Source of the DNA: Dermatophagoides farinae
Lineage: Eukaryota > Arthropoda > Arachnida > Sarcoptiformes > Pyroglyphidae
Reading direction: 5' to 3'
NCBI RefSeq assembly: GCF_024713945.1
Contig: NW_027461524.1
Coordinates: forward strand, 62,001 to 126,000
DNA length: 64,000 bases
The position numbers were made by a program, and so were the translations under genes. Position 1 is the stretch's first letter. Each line of letters opens with the position of its first letter. Under the pieces are notes generated by a model that was not told the origin of the DNA, made no database searches, and saw only the letters and a list, made by a program, of their open reading frames with translations. This document shows positions 36,385-47,068 of this stretch, one piece after another.

Positions 36385-36751
36385 CTATTTTTTGTTCTTC
36401 ACCAATATCATTACCAATAGTAACATAGAGCTGTTAATAAGCGCATATTTGAGGTAATCACTTTTAAACATTCTGTGTGTCAAGCTTTCTGAAAATCTAC
36501 TTTTTTGGTAACTTACCAAACATGACGATATGATGCCTGGCTTTGAATAGCAATTCGTAGTATGACAAAAAAAGTTTCTTCGCCCAAGGTAAGATTATAT
36601 GATTAATTCTAATAGCAAAATTGTCAAAATTTCCCTCTAACGATTTTAAATAATCGAAAAAAACGAAAAATATATCAATCAACAGGAAAACTTTAATAAG
36701 CTCAACTAATTTAGAATAACTAGATCTTTTTGTAATATTTTTTTTTGTCAT
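36385..36751 (-). CDS. Small membrane protein, spliced, unidentified
   Basis: Exons 36751-36517 and 36488-36385 with a 28-nt intron (GTAAGT...TCAG, phase 1) give 112 residues. There is one strong hydrophobic segment near the N-terminus (LIKVFLLIDIFFVFFDYL) and another at the C-terminus (ALINSSMLLLVMILVKNKK), with a basic and aromatic middle. The C-terminal segment exists only after splicing. The layout fits a small two-pass or hairpin organelle-membrane protein. I do not recognise a family. The divergent neighbour starts 137 bp away. Confidence 0.6.
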
Positions 36752-36888
36752 ATCAGGCTTCAGAATATTTCTTTTTATTATTGAACTTTACCAAAAAATT
36801 AGACTGAATTATAATATTCAAAATAATTTTACGCAGTTCTTTATTATAAGACACTAAAATATTTTATTATATCTTATAAATTATTTTT

Positions 36889-37833
36889 ATGATCAGTGAA
36901 CAATGCATCCAGAATACACCCATTAAAACAAAAATCCAAACTTTTAAGTGGCCTGTAAGTCAAATTAGTAAATTATTTTAGGGAGCATCACCCCTAACGA
37001 TAATCTCGCCAAACGATAAATTAACTTTAAGAAATATTTTTAAAATCTGCAGGCATGATGAATTTCTCAAAAGCTTAGAAAACTCTGAACTTACTAATAT
37101 AGATTTCTTTAATGAAAAATATCGAAATTTAGCAAAGAGTTTTGCGTCAGGATCTCAAATTAGTAGTAACAGTAACTTCGTTACTTCGAAATTTAATTTG
37201 GCTCTGGACAATTATTTAATGACTAGACTTAAGTTAAGTTTACTACTGGTTGAACCCGGAACAGACCTTGTTTCTTTACTAAAGCTCATTGTTCCACATA
37301 GACACGAACATGAGACTTTATTCATATTACATGCCTACTGGAAATACATACAAGAACTTTGCCGTATGCAAAACCCCGAAGTACCTAGTAGCCTGAGAGA
37401 AGTCCTGAAAATAAAATATTGTCCCAAAGAGTACAAAAATAAAGTTCAATTAGACTCAAAGTATTTGATCAAGTTTCAAAACGATGAGGCGTTAACTTGG
37501 ATCGACAAACTACTAGCTGAATCCGAATCTTGGTATCGCAAATGCTGGAAAAATCAAAACATAATTCCTACTGAAATCATATCTGAGCTCGCAAAAGAAT
37601 TGTATTCTAGACGAAAAAATTTGACTATTTTAAAGAATCAGTCAAATGCTAGTCAATGTGCCGTATACAGCACTTTATCTTCGGAATTGAAAAAGCAATT
37701 GAACTTAATTAGTTCAAGAAAACGTATTTTCAAATTGTTACGACCGTTTTCCTGTGCAAATTACAATGTAGTGCTCGGAGGACCTTTGCCCTGGGAGACA
37801 AATATACTTAGAGAAATTTTTAAAAAATTTTAA
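36889..37833 (+). CDS. Hypothetical protein, spliced (orphan), 305 residues
   Basis: Exons 36889-36954 and 36982-37833 with a 27-nt intron, joint shortest in the window. Exon 1 encodes MISEQCIQNTPIKTKIQTFK and two more residues; exon 2 has no earlier in-frame ATG, so the first exon is needed. The protein is helix-rich with Trp-containing stretches (LHAYWKYIQELCR, ESESWYRKCWKNQN) and no membrane segment. No family recognised. It converges on the 497-residue orphan with 24 bp between stops. Confidence 0.65.
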
Positions 37834-37857
37834 ATAAATCTGCACTGCACACTTTGT

Positions 37858-39351
37858 TTATAATCTGCTTGTTGGTAAACAAAAGTTGTGACAAATCATC
37901 CACATTGAAATAAAGAGGTATTTATATGTGTCAAACTGGGATTTTAAATTGTTGATATAACATAAAAGCGAGTTTGCAAAGATTTTAGTGTCAATTTCGT
38001 TAGCCATATCTTCGTAGTTAATTTTGTTTTTGATATCATCGACAGTAAGAGTTTTAGTTATATTCATAATCGTATTTGACGTGAGAAAAAATTCTTTGAC
38101 GCGAAATGACGGCTCGAGAAATTCAATGCCAAACATGTAAAACAAAAGTTTAGCCAAAATGTTGTTATTCCATCTTGGTATTTCGAACGATTCAAATGAA
38201 CAGTTTTCACTACGAGCTACGATTTTATATTTGGTGTCATAATATTTGGCTGGACGCCACAAAGGCGAATTTTCGATTTCAGTTAATTTGTAATACACTT
38301 CTAACCATGCGTCTTGCCGTTCGTTTTCATACATCAAGTCCTTTTTTTGCCGGCTAGTATTCATGAGTTGTTTAATGGCGCTTTGCAGCGGCAGATTAGT
38401 TAAATCATTACAAATAATATATTTAAACATTTTTTCTCCTACAGATGAGTACAAAAATCTACACAGTTCTGGATTATCGTGAAGATCGAGCAAAAAAGCA
38501 TCTTGGTTAACCGTTGGAGCAAAAATGCGAATTTCAGTTTTATTAGATATAAGATAAATGCCTTTGTGGTCGATTTCTCCAAAGCAGTTGTTTTCGAACA
38601 GTTTATTGAGCTTTAAGTAGTCGGGAATTTTAGAAAGTTCAGTTAGCAAAATTACGTTTCGTTGATAGAGTTCACTAAGTCTTTTAGAAACAACACTTTC
38701 GTTAACAGCATCGCCGTTTGATTTAGAGTGGAGAATCACATCTCGGATGTAAAATAATTCTATTAATTCCGAACACACGTCGGAGTATGTCTTAGTGTAA
38801 AGGGTATTAATTGTTTTTATCCTTATAACATACTCGCAAAAACAATCTGTAATGTTCATTACACGCAGACTCTCGGGAGTGATTGTATTTTCTATTTGTT
38901 TTATATACTTTATCACATACGCTTTCTCAATATGCAAATATGCCAAAAGTTTTAATATAATATGCTTCACGCAAAATTTACTGTGAATTAGTTTCAACGT
39001 TTGATCCAGATCATCCAAACTTTCCTGCTCACATTCAGCCGTGTCGTGCTTTTTTTCGATATTTTCATCCACTAACCCAGCAACATTTTGATAAAACTCA
39101 TTTTCAAACTTAGTAACTTCATCAATCGTGTACTTGGCTAATCTAGGTTTGAGCCAATTTTTACAATGTTTTTTCTTCAGACACTCAAGTTTTGATTCTA
39201 TATCTTTTACCCGAAAAAGAATACTCTTTAATAAGATTGTTCGGTAGTTATCTAAAGTCGAATTTGGAAAGATATGACAAATTATTTTATTTGTGTCGAT
39301 TTTCAGACCCCCTAAATAACTTTTAATCGTGTTATGAGTTTCTACTAGCAT
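37858..39351 (-). CDS. Hypothetical protein (orphan), 497 residues
   Basis: Single exon, ATG at 39351. Mostly alpha-helical, rich in Ile, Leu, Lys and Asn, with some Cys (for example ITDCFCEY and RLECLKKKHCKNW-like stretches). I find no nucleotide-binding, zinc-finger or membrane motif. It is divergent from the 372-residue orphan across 250 bp and could share its promoter region. The long uninterrupted frame and absence of compositional bias support a real gene; no function can be given. Confidence 0.7.
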   Translation of the reverse strand: MLVETHNTIKSYLGGLKIDTNKIICHIFPNSTLDNYRTILLKSILFRVKDIESKLECLKKKHCKNWLKPRLAKYTIDEVTKFENEFYQNVAGLVDENIEKKHDTAECEQESLDDLDQTLKLIHSKFCVKHIILKLLAYLHIEKAYVIKYIKQIENTITPESLRVMNITDCFCEYVIRIKTINTLYTKTYSDVCSELIELFYIRDVILHSKSNGDAVNESVVSKRLSELYQRNVILLTELSKIPDYLKLNKLFENNCFGEIDHKGIYLISNKTEIRIFAPTVNQDAFLLDLHDNPELCRFLYSSVGEKMFKYIICNDLTNLPLQSAIKQLMNTSRQKKDLMYENERQDAWLEVYYKLTEIENSPLWRPAKYYDTKYKIVARSENCSFESFEIPRWNNNILAKLLFYMFGIEFLEPSFRVKEFFLTSNTIMNITKTLTVDDIKNKINYEDMANEIDTKIFANSLLCYINNLKSQFDTYKYLFISMWMICHNFCLPTSRL

Positions 39352-39601
39352 AGACTCGTATCAGGTGCAATGTGTGCATCTAACCGATATTTATATAACG
39401 TTAGCTTAGTGTATAAATTTCATTCACAAAGCAATCTAGAAAAATTTTTTCAGTATCAATACTAGTGCACTTTTGTAGTCCTAACTTGATTATCTAATAT
39501 TTATATTTTTATTATTTTAAAATAACATTTTATATAATTGTATAAATCTAGTCCATCAAAATGAAATTAGAAGAATAATACTAGTTAAAACGCAAAGTGG
39601 G

Positions 39602-40720
39602 ATGGGTTTATTGTCTTTTTTTGCAAATATTTACAAACTAAACTTTGGTTTAAACTCAGATTGTACTGATAATGAACACAAAAGTAATAAAAAAAATATA
39701 CGAAAGCGAAATTTTTCTGAAAGATCAAATTCAAACGTGAATACGTGTAATAATTCGACTGAAACGCTGTATTATGATTATGACGTAGTGTTTCAAACTG
39801 ATTTTTATGGGCATTTGTGCTTATTTCAAGACTGTAAAAACTCAGATGGTATACATGATTTTGAATTTCCAAACAGTCATTTCATCGAAAAACTGAAGTT
39901 TGAACCGTCAGGTATACGCACCGTTACTAACACACTATTATCATACGAACATATCACAACAATTGAAATTCTTTCTGAAAACAAACTTCAATTTTTGTAC
40001 AAACGCGTATGGTTTATTTTCATTTCGATACATAACAATGTCGTTTTTTTGCGTGAACGCTTAGTTCTAGAAAAGTTTAAGTTAATGATACCAATTTTTA
40101 TCGAATATGTTAGTGTTTTTGTCAGCAACGGAGATGATTCCAAAAAGTTTTGGTCTGATCATTGCGCTTTAATTTTGTACCTAAATAAAAAAACGCACGA
40201 AGCGATTTTTTTTGTAAATAATGTTTCACTAGATTTGATACTTATAGAAAAAGATAATGCTAAGCTTCGAAAATTACAAATAGACAATCAAAAGCTCAAA
40301 CCTCAGTTTCATGTTGTTTCAGATCAGCGATATCTTTGGTGTCAACTCAACGCAAACAATTTTAGTTTTAAATTAGAAGAAAAGACGTTTATTTTCAAAA
40401 CAAATTCGTATAATTATACATCGATCACGCCTGTGTGCAACACAGTGGAAATATCGTTTAAAAATGAATTTATTGATATTATTGAAGTTAAAAACCTTAT
40501 TGATGTAATATTATTTGACCAGACTGACTTCGCAATCACTAAAATTTATTCAGATAGTAATGAAGAAACTTCCAACAAAGAAAATCAACTGAGTGTCAAC
40601 AACTCTAACGCTACGACAGCCATTTCAAATACAAACGAAAAATACCTACAATCAGATAATCATATTTCACAGACGAACGTAGAAGCTTATGGGATTATTC
40701 CTTATGAATTCGAATATTAG
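39602..40720 (+). CDS. Hypothetical protein (orphan), 372 residues
   Basis: Single exon, ATG at 39602, starting MGLLSFFANIYK. Residues 1-50 are polar and basic. About residues 58-310 look like an alternating beta/alpha domain (YDYDVVFQTDFYGHLCLFQD, YKRVWFIFISIHNNVVFL, CALILYLNKKTHEAIFFV). The last 60 residues are Asn/Ser/Thr-rich and probably disordered. Gly2 could be myristoylated, but the context (Phe at position 6) is poor. I cannot match it to a family. SNRNP27 follows after 74 bp on the same strand. Confidence 0.65.
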   Translation: MGLLSFFANIYKLNFGLNSDCTDNEHKSNKKNIRKRNFSERSNSNVNTCNNSTETLYYDYDVVFQTDFYGHLCLFQDCKNSDGIHDFEFPNSHFIEKLKFEPSGIRTVTNTLLSYEHITTIEILSENKLQFLYKRVWFIFISIHNNVVFLRERLVLEKFKLMIPIFIEYVSVFVSNGDDSKKFWSDHCALILYLNKKTHEAIFFVNNVSLDLILIEKDNAKLRKLQIDNQKLKPQFHVVSDQRYLWCQLNANNFSFKLEEKTFIFKTNSYNYTSITPVCNTVEISFKNEFIDIIEVKNLIDVILFDQTDFAITKIYSDSNEETSNKENQLSVNNSNATTAISNTNEKYLQSDNHISQTNVEAYGIIPYEFEY

Positions 40721-40794
40721 AATAAATAAATTAAAAAAACTAAATTTAATAAAGGTAGGTATGAATTTCAAACACCAAGTATAAATCTAGCAGT

Positions 40795-41139
40795 ATGGAA
40801 GATTTGAATTATTCCAGAGCTAAACGAATCAAATACATAAGCAAACTTAGTGGCGAAAACGATATTAATGAACTTTGGGCTGAAACAATAAAAGAACGGG
40901 AGTTGAGAAACAATATTAATGAAAAAAATGACGCTAACTTTGACAAATATTTTGAAAACGAAAACCACCTTATGGAATTAGTTATGAAAACCAGTAAGTT
41001 TGGTTCAACTAAAAATCAGGCGTATAAATTAAACTACGCCGGCGCTGATGGTTGGGTTCGTGCCACATCTGATCGGAAGTATCGCCAATATATCAACCGT
41101 CTTGGTGGATATAATCGACCGCTAGACTCAGCCAACTAG
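40795..41139 (+). CDS. SNRNP27: SNRNP27, U4/U6.U5 tri-snRNP 27K protein
   Basis: 114 residues, ATG at 40795. The defining C-terminal block KYRQYINRLGGYNRPLDSAN closely matches the conserved [20 protein letters not shown] tail of human SNRNP27, preceded by MKTSKFGSTKN in place of MGFSSFDTTKG. The RS-rich N-terminus of the human protein is missing, leaving the conserved core. In the tri-snRNP this region contacts the U6 ACAGAGA region and Prp8 and affects 5' splice-site choice. A GTAAGT inside the gene (40994) is coding, not a donor. The gene ends one base before a converging gene. Confidence 0.85.
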   Translation: MEDLNYSRAKRIKYISKLSGENDINELWAETIKERELRNNINEKNDANFDKYFENENHLMELVMKTSKFGSTKNQAYKLNYAGADGWVRATSDRKYRQYINRLGGYNRPLDSAN

Positions 41140-41140
41140 G

Positions 41141-42943
41141 TTAGAGTAACACCATTTTATTTTTTTTCGAATCCCATATTTGTTTGGTTTGTTTTAAACT
41201 GAATTTCTTATAATTTATCATAATAGGTTCTTCAATACTATTTGAACTATATTCCCAGTTTTGTTCTATAGGATTTTCTTTAATAATATCAATTTGTTTA
41301 TTTTCTTTACTAGATGGAGTTAAAAAGTTCAAACTTTTCCAGCTAGAAACTATATTATTATATGTTTCTCTTTCAGTTGAAAAGTTATTTTTATTATTGT
41401 TTTTTGAAATTGTATTTCGGTCACTTATTTTATTATTAATCAATTTTTCATATTCTTTATGAAGTTTTACAAACTCTTCTGTTACGATAGTAAATTTATT
41501 TTTATATTCATCTCTTTGTAATTGAGTTTTCTTCAATTTAAAGTCCAAATCATATAATTTTTTTTGATTTATTAAACTCTCCGAATTTAAAAGGTGCAAA
41601 CTATCTGACAAAGAAATAGACAAATCACAAGAATTAGTCAGTTCACACTTTTGTTTGTTTAGCAGATTCAGGTAATCAGCTTCTAACTTCAAATTATGTT
41701 TTATTAACTGTTCATTTTGCTCTTCTAACGATTTTTCAATCGCTATGGATTTTTCATTAGCGGCTGTTAAATTGCTATTCAGTTCGATAACAGACATTTC
41801 TAACTGTTCGTTTCTTTCTAGTAATTCAGCTATTTGCTGGCTTAATTCCAGGTTGTTTTTCAAAAGTTCTTTGTCTTGAATGTTAAACTTAACGTATTCT
41901 TTATTAGCTTTTTTAGATTTTTTGTTTGTATACGATTTTCCGGTTTTATTTGCTTTTAGTATCTTACTTTTTTTGTCGGGACTTACTATGTAAGCTTCCG
42001 TGTTAAGTTTTGACAGTTGGTTGGAAATGTCAGAAGAAACAAATACTTCATTTTGAGAATTTTTTATTAAATCACTATCCAATTTCGACTTGAACTCACT
42101 GTTTGTTAGTTTCTCAAAAGAATCAGACACCACACTAACAGTTGAATCAACCGCTACCTCTTCGGAATACTCTTTCTTGTCTTCATTTATATTGGAGGTT
42201 AAATCAACATTATTTTCTGATTCAGTAAAGATGTCATTATTACTAGCAGATTGCGAATTATAGGAGTTTTGAAGTTTGTTTCCTTTTTTAGTCGAACTAT
42301 AAGCTTTGAACGTCAATGCGCTTTTTATGTTTCTCATTGCTGTAGACTTAAATTTTTTCTTCGGTTTACTAACGCTAAGTAAACTTTTATCGCTACTATA
42401 TCCAGAGTAATAATCTGCTGATTTACACGAAAGGTTGCTGTCAAGTCCTGAGTATGCCGGTGAACTTGTCATTAGCTGAGGAGAATCGAGCCTTTTGCGG
42501 TTTTGCTTGAAAATTGGTAATAATTTATAACGGTGCTTTTTTTTACTTTTGCTTAAAACTGGCTGATATGAGGAATCCGACTGTAAAAATTCATTAAGTT
42601 CTTTTTTTGTGCACATAGACGGATTGAAATCAATTGCAACGAGATTTTTCACACTCTCTTTATTTTTCTGATTTACGTTATTGTGTTGGATGGGACTGTT
42701 GATGATTAGTTTGTGTGTTTGATAGTCCACAGCTTTCCCTAGCTGTTGTTTAAGTTGAAGATTTCGAGCGTCATTATCATTGGTATTATTTTCAGGGTCG
42801 GCAGCGAGTTTGGGTTTTATTGATCCTAGGATTTCGTCAGTTTTAATTTCAAAAACAGGTTTTATCGAAGTGTAATTATCGTCTTCGCTCGTGGAAAAAG
42901 AATCTATGGATTGTTCATCAGCTAAAAAAATATTTTCCGACAT
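41141..42943 (-). CDS. Hypothetical coiled-coil protein, 600 residues
   Basis: Single exon, ATG at 42943. The N-terminal 360 residues are Ser/Asn/Lys-rich and look disordered, with basic clusters such as SKSKKKHRYK and KPKKKFK. A coiled coil runs from about residue 355 to 510 (DKELLKNNLELSQQIAELLE, LIKHNLKLEADYLNLL). The end includes NYKKFSLKQTKQIWDSKKNK, a conserved-looking basic tail. The layout suggests a cytoskeletal, centrosomal or kinetochore scaffold, but that is only a class guess. Its stop lies one base from the SNRNP27 stop. Confidence 0.65.
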   Translation of the reverse strand: MSENIFLADEQSIDSFSTSEDDNYTSIKPVFEIKTDEILGSIKPKLAADPENNTNDNDARNLQLKQQLGKAVDYQTHKLIINSPIQHNNVNQKNKESVKNLVAIDFNPSMCTKKELNEFLQSDSSYQPVLSKSKKKHRYKLLPIFKQNRKRLDSPQLMTSSPAYSGLDSNLSCKSADYYSGYSSDKSLLSVSKPKKKFKSTAMRNIKSALTFKAYSSTKKGNKLQNSYNSQSASNNDIFTESENNVDLTSNINEDKKEYSEEVAVDSTVSVVSDSFEKLTNSEFKSKLDSDLIKNSQNEVFVSSDISNQLSKLNTEAYIVSPDKKSKILKANKTGKSYTNKKSKKANKEYVKFNIQDKELLKNNLELSQQIAELLERNEQLEMSVIELNSNLTAANEKSIAIEKSLEEQNEQLIKHNLKLEADYLNLLNKQKCELTNSCDLSISLSDSLHLLNSESLINQKKLYDLDFKLKKTQLQRDEYKNKFTIVTEEFVKLHKEYEKLINNKISDRNTISKNNNKNNFSTERETYNNIVSSWKSLNFLTPSSKENKQIDIIKENPIEQNWEYSSNSIEEPIMINYKKFSLKQTKQIWDSKKNKMVLL

Positions 42944-43005
42944 CGAAATCTAATGCCCAAACAAATTCTGATTATTAATACTGGCACCCTTAATTACATG
43001 CACAA

Positions 43006-44309
43006 TTATTTGTCCTCTTTTCTCAATTCTTGACTTTTCTGAATCATTAGATCTCGTATCGTGTCTAAAATCGATTCGTCAAACCAGCCATTTTCTGGAG
43101 AAAAATGTGCTGTTGGATTTGTTATTGAAATTAGTCTTTTCACTAATGGGATTTCCAACTCACATAACTGATACAATATAGAATGTTTAGATGGCGGAGT
43201 TAAGAATTGGAAATCAATTTTTTTATTTTTATCCAATGTTTCGTTGTTTTTAATTTTAAGTTTGTAATTAATTGATCTGAAATATGGATCTCTGAAATCG
43301 ATGATTTGATATATCCGTGCTTCAGGGCGCTTGCGAGGATCATAGCCAAACTTACACAACGCTGTTCTCCATGGCCCATTTGTCCAGGTGAAAGCCAGCT
43401 TTGCCAAAATTTTTTTAAGTAGAGTTTTTTTAATAGTTTGAAGATTTGTCTATAATAAATTTTGCGTTGCTAACTTACATATTCTAGCAGACTGTTACGT
43501 AGCCATATAGGTTTATCATCGAAAGCTTGTTTTATCTTGTCATGACTCTCCTGCTCATGTTTTAAAAGCTTGATGTTTTTAACTGCTTCACTACATTCAG
43601 TATACACGTTTTGGCACGTGTTGCTACAAGTTAAATTCATTGTGACAGACTCATTATTTGGGTCGTTGAGCAACAAGTCGTGAAAAGTGTTTATATTGAT
43701 ATTATCGCGGTTTTCAGGAACAAAGAGATGCTCGAGATCCGCAATAAGATCCGCTTCGTCTATATCACTTTTGTTTTTTTTCATTGCAAAGTAATTAGAA
43801 ACAGTTTGTTTCTTGTACGGTTTGAGTTGTCGTGAATAATTAGATGGAGGAATCATATCGAGTGTTTTCAAATTGCACATGGCTTGCTTAGATGCTTTCC
43901 TGCATATTTCGCCAAATATGTCTACGGGATATCTATATATATAATTTATACTGTTGTGATAGTCTGCCATATGTAAAAAAGTGTGGATTTGAGTGCAAAT
44001 AGTAACACAGGAATAAATAGTTTCTCCATTTATCACGGACCTATGAATTACTAAGCCAAAACAAGGTTTTTTCTTTGAAAAAACACATGACGATAATGGA
44101 TCGTCAGGATCGAATGTTAACGCGATGGACTCTGGTGTATTTCTGGACATAGCATCTCTAACTTTTTCAACCCCTCCTAAACACTCAATAATATAATCAA
44201 CCTGTGGTATTTGTCCTGGGATTTCGATCATTGTAGTGTTTACAAGGTCTTGTATATTGTCAGACGTTAATATCACGTTATTGTCATTGACGGGGGTGTT
44301 ATCAGACAT
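43006..44309 (-). CDS. GTF3C5: TFIIIC subunit 5 (GTF3C5/Tfc1), spliced
   Basis: Exons 44309-43479 and 43449-43006 with a 29-nt phase-0 intron give 424 residues. The junction joins DDKPIWLRNSLLEY to a short helix leading into TWTNGPWRTALCKFGYDPR, then PEARIYQIIDFRD, the strongest signature of this family (human GPWRxxWVRFGYDPRK, AKIYQ). The N-terminal part (IPQVDYIIECLGGVEKV, YSCVTICTQIHTFLHMADY) matches the dimerisation barrel. GTF3C5/tau95 binds the A box of tRNA genes within TFIIIC. Reading without splicing would break the protein in the middle. Confidence 0.92.
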
Positions 44310-44896
44310 AGATAATTACTAATGAATCATGTAAGTCGATTTTTTAATGGATATAAATCGTAACCAATGAATTATATATAATATTATAATATGGAAAAAA
44401 ATTAAACTATAAGTCTATATAGTCATTATACCGTTAAATATTAATAATATTACTAAGATATTTTAGTTGGAGTTTTTTTTCATATGGTCTAGTATATTAT
44501 GTCTTACTGCAGTATTTTAATTAATATTCACCTATTTAAAAATCAGGTTCGATTTTGTTTGCGCAGGGCTGGCCTTAAAAATGTTTTTATTTTTCTAAAC
44601 ATATATTCTATTATTAAAACTAAAAGTGTATTTGATATGGGCGTCTTTGTAATATGAGTTATTATAGTTATTTTGTATACTAGGAAGTAATTAGTAGTAA
44701 TTATACCAGAACTAATATTCTATTTTGGAATTATTAATTTCATAATTTATAAACTATCTAATAATTAGATTGATATGATATAATATGGTCATGATTATTT
44801 TTTAAGCGTTATATGAACTAAATATAATCTTATCTGTAATATTTTGAGCATTGTGATAAGCTTAAGTTTTTTTGTTAATTGAAGCATTGAACCCTG
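44310..44896. other. Longest intergenic stretch, AT-rich
   Basis: 587 bp between the GTF3C5 start and the CCCH gene stop, both minus-strand. It is very AT-rich with short TA-rich runs. A single G+C-richer patch at about 44546-44576 contains GGTTCGATTTTG and GCGCAGGGCTGGCC. It resembles a polymerase III B box, but no tRNA cloverleaf can be folded around it. No spliceable reading frame is seen. It should contain the GTF3C5 promoter and could host a small non-coding RNA. Confidence 0.5.
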
Positions 44897-46183
44897 TTAA
44901 CAGAAAGAGTCTATTCCTTCGAGCATCCCTAGGAAATCAATGTTATTTCCGCTTTCCAGATTGTCCAAAATATCATCAAGTTTACAACTGTAATTGTGAT
45001 TTATTGGTGATGATGATTCTGAAATTGCATTTGGAGTTACAGAATCATATTGGTCGTCAAATGGAAATTTGGAGTAAATGAATTTTTCAGTGTACAGCTC
45101 TATTAATTTACCGCATTCAATTTCTTTAAAACTAAGTAAATTAAAATAATTTTGCAGTAGAGCACATTGAAATGATAATATTGTAGGTGTATGATATTCT
45201 TCTACATTATATAAACGTAAAGAAAGTATGGCTGCTTGAGCCATGGTGTATAATACTTTGTCAGTGGATATTGCACGGTGACCAGGAAGTGGAATCATTT
45301 TAAACAACTTGTTATTTGGCAACACGCGTAATACAGGATGAAATGCATTTCTTATGACAGTCACACCTATCTGTGATTTATATTTTCGTTTAAATTCATC
45401 TATGATGTTTAATTCGAATTCATCAAATCCTTGTGTGTGAACAACGTAACAATCGTTTAATAACTGAGGAGGTAATGTCCATGGGTATGCCGATTCAATT
45501 TGGTTCGACAGTTTTCGAAGTTCCGAATACCCATGAGCAAAAGCGCAAAAGTACCATGGACAAGCACTTTCCTGCATGTTGTCTCCTGAAGTTGTGTAAC
45601 TTAAGCATAGTCGAGTTTTGTATATGTTAGGGTGATACAACATTTCGTCAACTGCGTGAACGAATGGACAATTCTCTCCTCGAGGACAATAATGAGTTTC
45701 GTCCGCTTTACGAACGTTGTTGTTCAAGATTTGGTCATTGTAATTATTGATCTGGGAATTCTGTTTGTCAACAAACATTACTTTTCCGTACTGATCACAG
45801 ATCGCTGTCCAGTTTGGGGCTTTAATTCTTGGACACCAAACTGGTATGTAGCGAAGTGTTAATGAATTAGATCTTGGTAAAAATGGAGTTCTGCGAAGCA
45901 ATTTTGGCTCGTGGCTAAACATGCATCGTGCGATCATCTTACATTCATTAGACATACTTAATCGTTCGCAAAATTTTGTGCGAAAAATATTAAGTCTAGA
46001 CCAGTTGAAGTTAGTATCAGTAAATACCAAAGGTCTTTCAAAATGAGACACAACTGCAGGTATCGATTGTGAAATATTTACGTAACCATTTGATTGTGCC
46101 TTTTGATCTCTTGCTTTGAAGTTCCCTTTCATTATATTACGTCTTTCTACGGAATGTGAAGTAACTCGAGCCTGGACGATCAT
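44897..46183 (-). CDS. CCCH-type zinc-finger RNA-binding protein
   Basis: 428 residues, ATG at 46183. Three CCCH fingers are visible: FCERLSMSNECKMIARCMFSH (C-x8-C-x5-C-x3-H, about residues 72-91), HYCPRGENCPFVHA, and KTRLCLSY ... CPWYFCAFAHGYSELR. The order and the linker VDEMLYHPNIYKTRLC recall the Unkempt and plant arginine-rich tandem CCCH families, which regulate mRNA stability or translation. The rest is low in motifs. It has no RING or KH domain. A more exact assignment is not possible from the sequence. Confidence 0.8.
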   Translation of the reverse strand: MIVQARVTSHSVERRNIMKGNFKARDQKAQSNGYVNISQSIPAVVSHFERPLVFTDTNFNWSRLNIFRTKFCERLSMSNECKMIARCMFSHEPKLLRRTPFLPRSNSLTLRYIPVWCPRIKAPNWTAICDQYGKVMFVDKQNSQINNYNDQILNNNVRKADETHYCPRGENCPFVHAVDEMLYHPNIYKTRLCLSYTTSGDNMQESACPWYFCAFAHGYSELRKLSNQIESAYPWTLPPQLLNDCYVVHTQGFDEFELNIIDEFKRKYKSQIGVTVIRNAFHPVLRVLPNNKLFKMIPLPGHRAISTDKVLYTMAQAAILSLRLYNVEEYHTPTILSFQCALLQNYFNLLSFKEIECGKLIELYTEKFIYSKFPFDDQYDSVTPNAISESSSPINHNYSCKLDDILDNLESGNNIDFLGMLEGIDSFC

Positions 46184-46435
46184 ATTAATTAGTGAATTAT
46201 AAATTAAGCGTGATCTTTTTTAATTCTTGTTCGCACACATGATGTTACAAATAATTTAGAATAATTTTGATCTGTTTTGTGTTGATTTAATATTATTTTC
46301 GGATTTTTATTTATAACATGACAAAAATTAATTTATTTGATTAAGTTGTAAAACAGTCTATTAATATAAAATTTGTATAACTTGTCGTTGAAGATTAGTA
46401 TAAACTTATGAACACTGCAATGTAAATTGCATTGG

Positions 46436-47068
46436 TCATATATTAACGGTTGGATTTTGTAGTTTTTCTAATTTACATAAACACATGTTACCCTCGTAGC
46501 TAAGCCCATATTGTTTTGCTAAATCATACAGATCTGCAACTTCTTGAGCGACCCAGGCATTTCTTAATTTGCTACGAATTGCATAAGCTATTTCTTCTAT
46601 GACGACATTCCCGTTTTCTTCACTTTCATTTTTAGAGTTGTCATTAGTGTGACTAACAGAGAAGTCATCAATCTCAACTTTAGAGATTGTCGGTTTTGTT
46701 GCTGAATATTTAACAAATTTTTCCTTCATTGGTATATATGATAATTTTTCATAAACGCGATTTTCAGGCTGTTTCCATGGTTTGTTCGCTACATTTGCAT
46801 TAGAAACAATGATGCTTTTTGTATTTCTATGGGCGTTTGGTTTAGATTTGGATTTTTTTTTAAATGAATCTACTTTTTTTCCATTATCCGTTACTATTTT
46901 TACGTTCTGGTTAAGTTCTTCAATGAGCTTGATTAAAGGAAGCGGGACTGAACTAGCTTCCGAGTTGATAAATTTGTTTATCTTATTAATCGTACTCTTT
47001 AAATTACCACAATGTAACAAAATATTTAGTTGAATATCTGCTTCAGTTGAATTTTCTTGTTGAGTCAT
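46436..47068 (-). CDS. Hypothetical protein (orphan), 210 residues
   Basis: Single exon, ATG at 47068. An N-terminal helical part (LNILLHCGNLKSTINKINKF), a Lys/Ser/Asn-rich middle with DSFKKKSKSKPNAHRN, and a C-terminal segment (EEIAYAIRSKLRNAWVAQEV, ADLYDLAKQYGLSYEGNMC) that looks folded. No family recognised. It may be nuclear given the basic centre. A 252-bp spacer separates it from the CCCH gene start. Confidence 0.6.
   Translation of the reverse strand: MTQQENSTEADIQLNILLHCGNLKSTINKINKFINSEASSVPLPLIKLIEELNQNVKIVTDNGKKVDSFKKKSKSKPNAHRNTKSIIVSNANVANKPWKQPENRVYEKLSYIPMKEKFVKYSATKPTISKVEIDDFSVSHTNDNSKNESEENGNVVIEEIAYAIRSKLRNAWVAQEVADLYDLAKQYGLSYEGNMCLCKLEKLQNPTVNI

Noticed and set aside
40994-41019. 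GTAAGT...CAG segment of 26 nt within SNRNP27
   Set aside because: Removal would shift the frame and destroy the conserved C-terminal block; the residues fit the family as they stand.
44546-44560. GGTTCGATTTTG as part of a tRNA gene
   Set aside because: No acceptor stem, anticodon arm or A box can be placed upstream with correct spacing.
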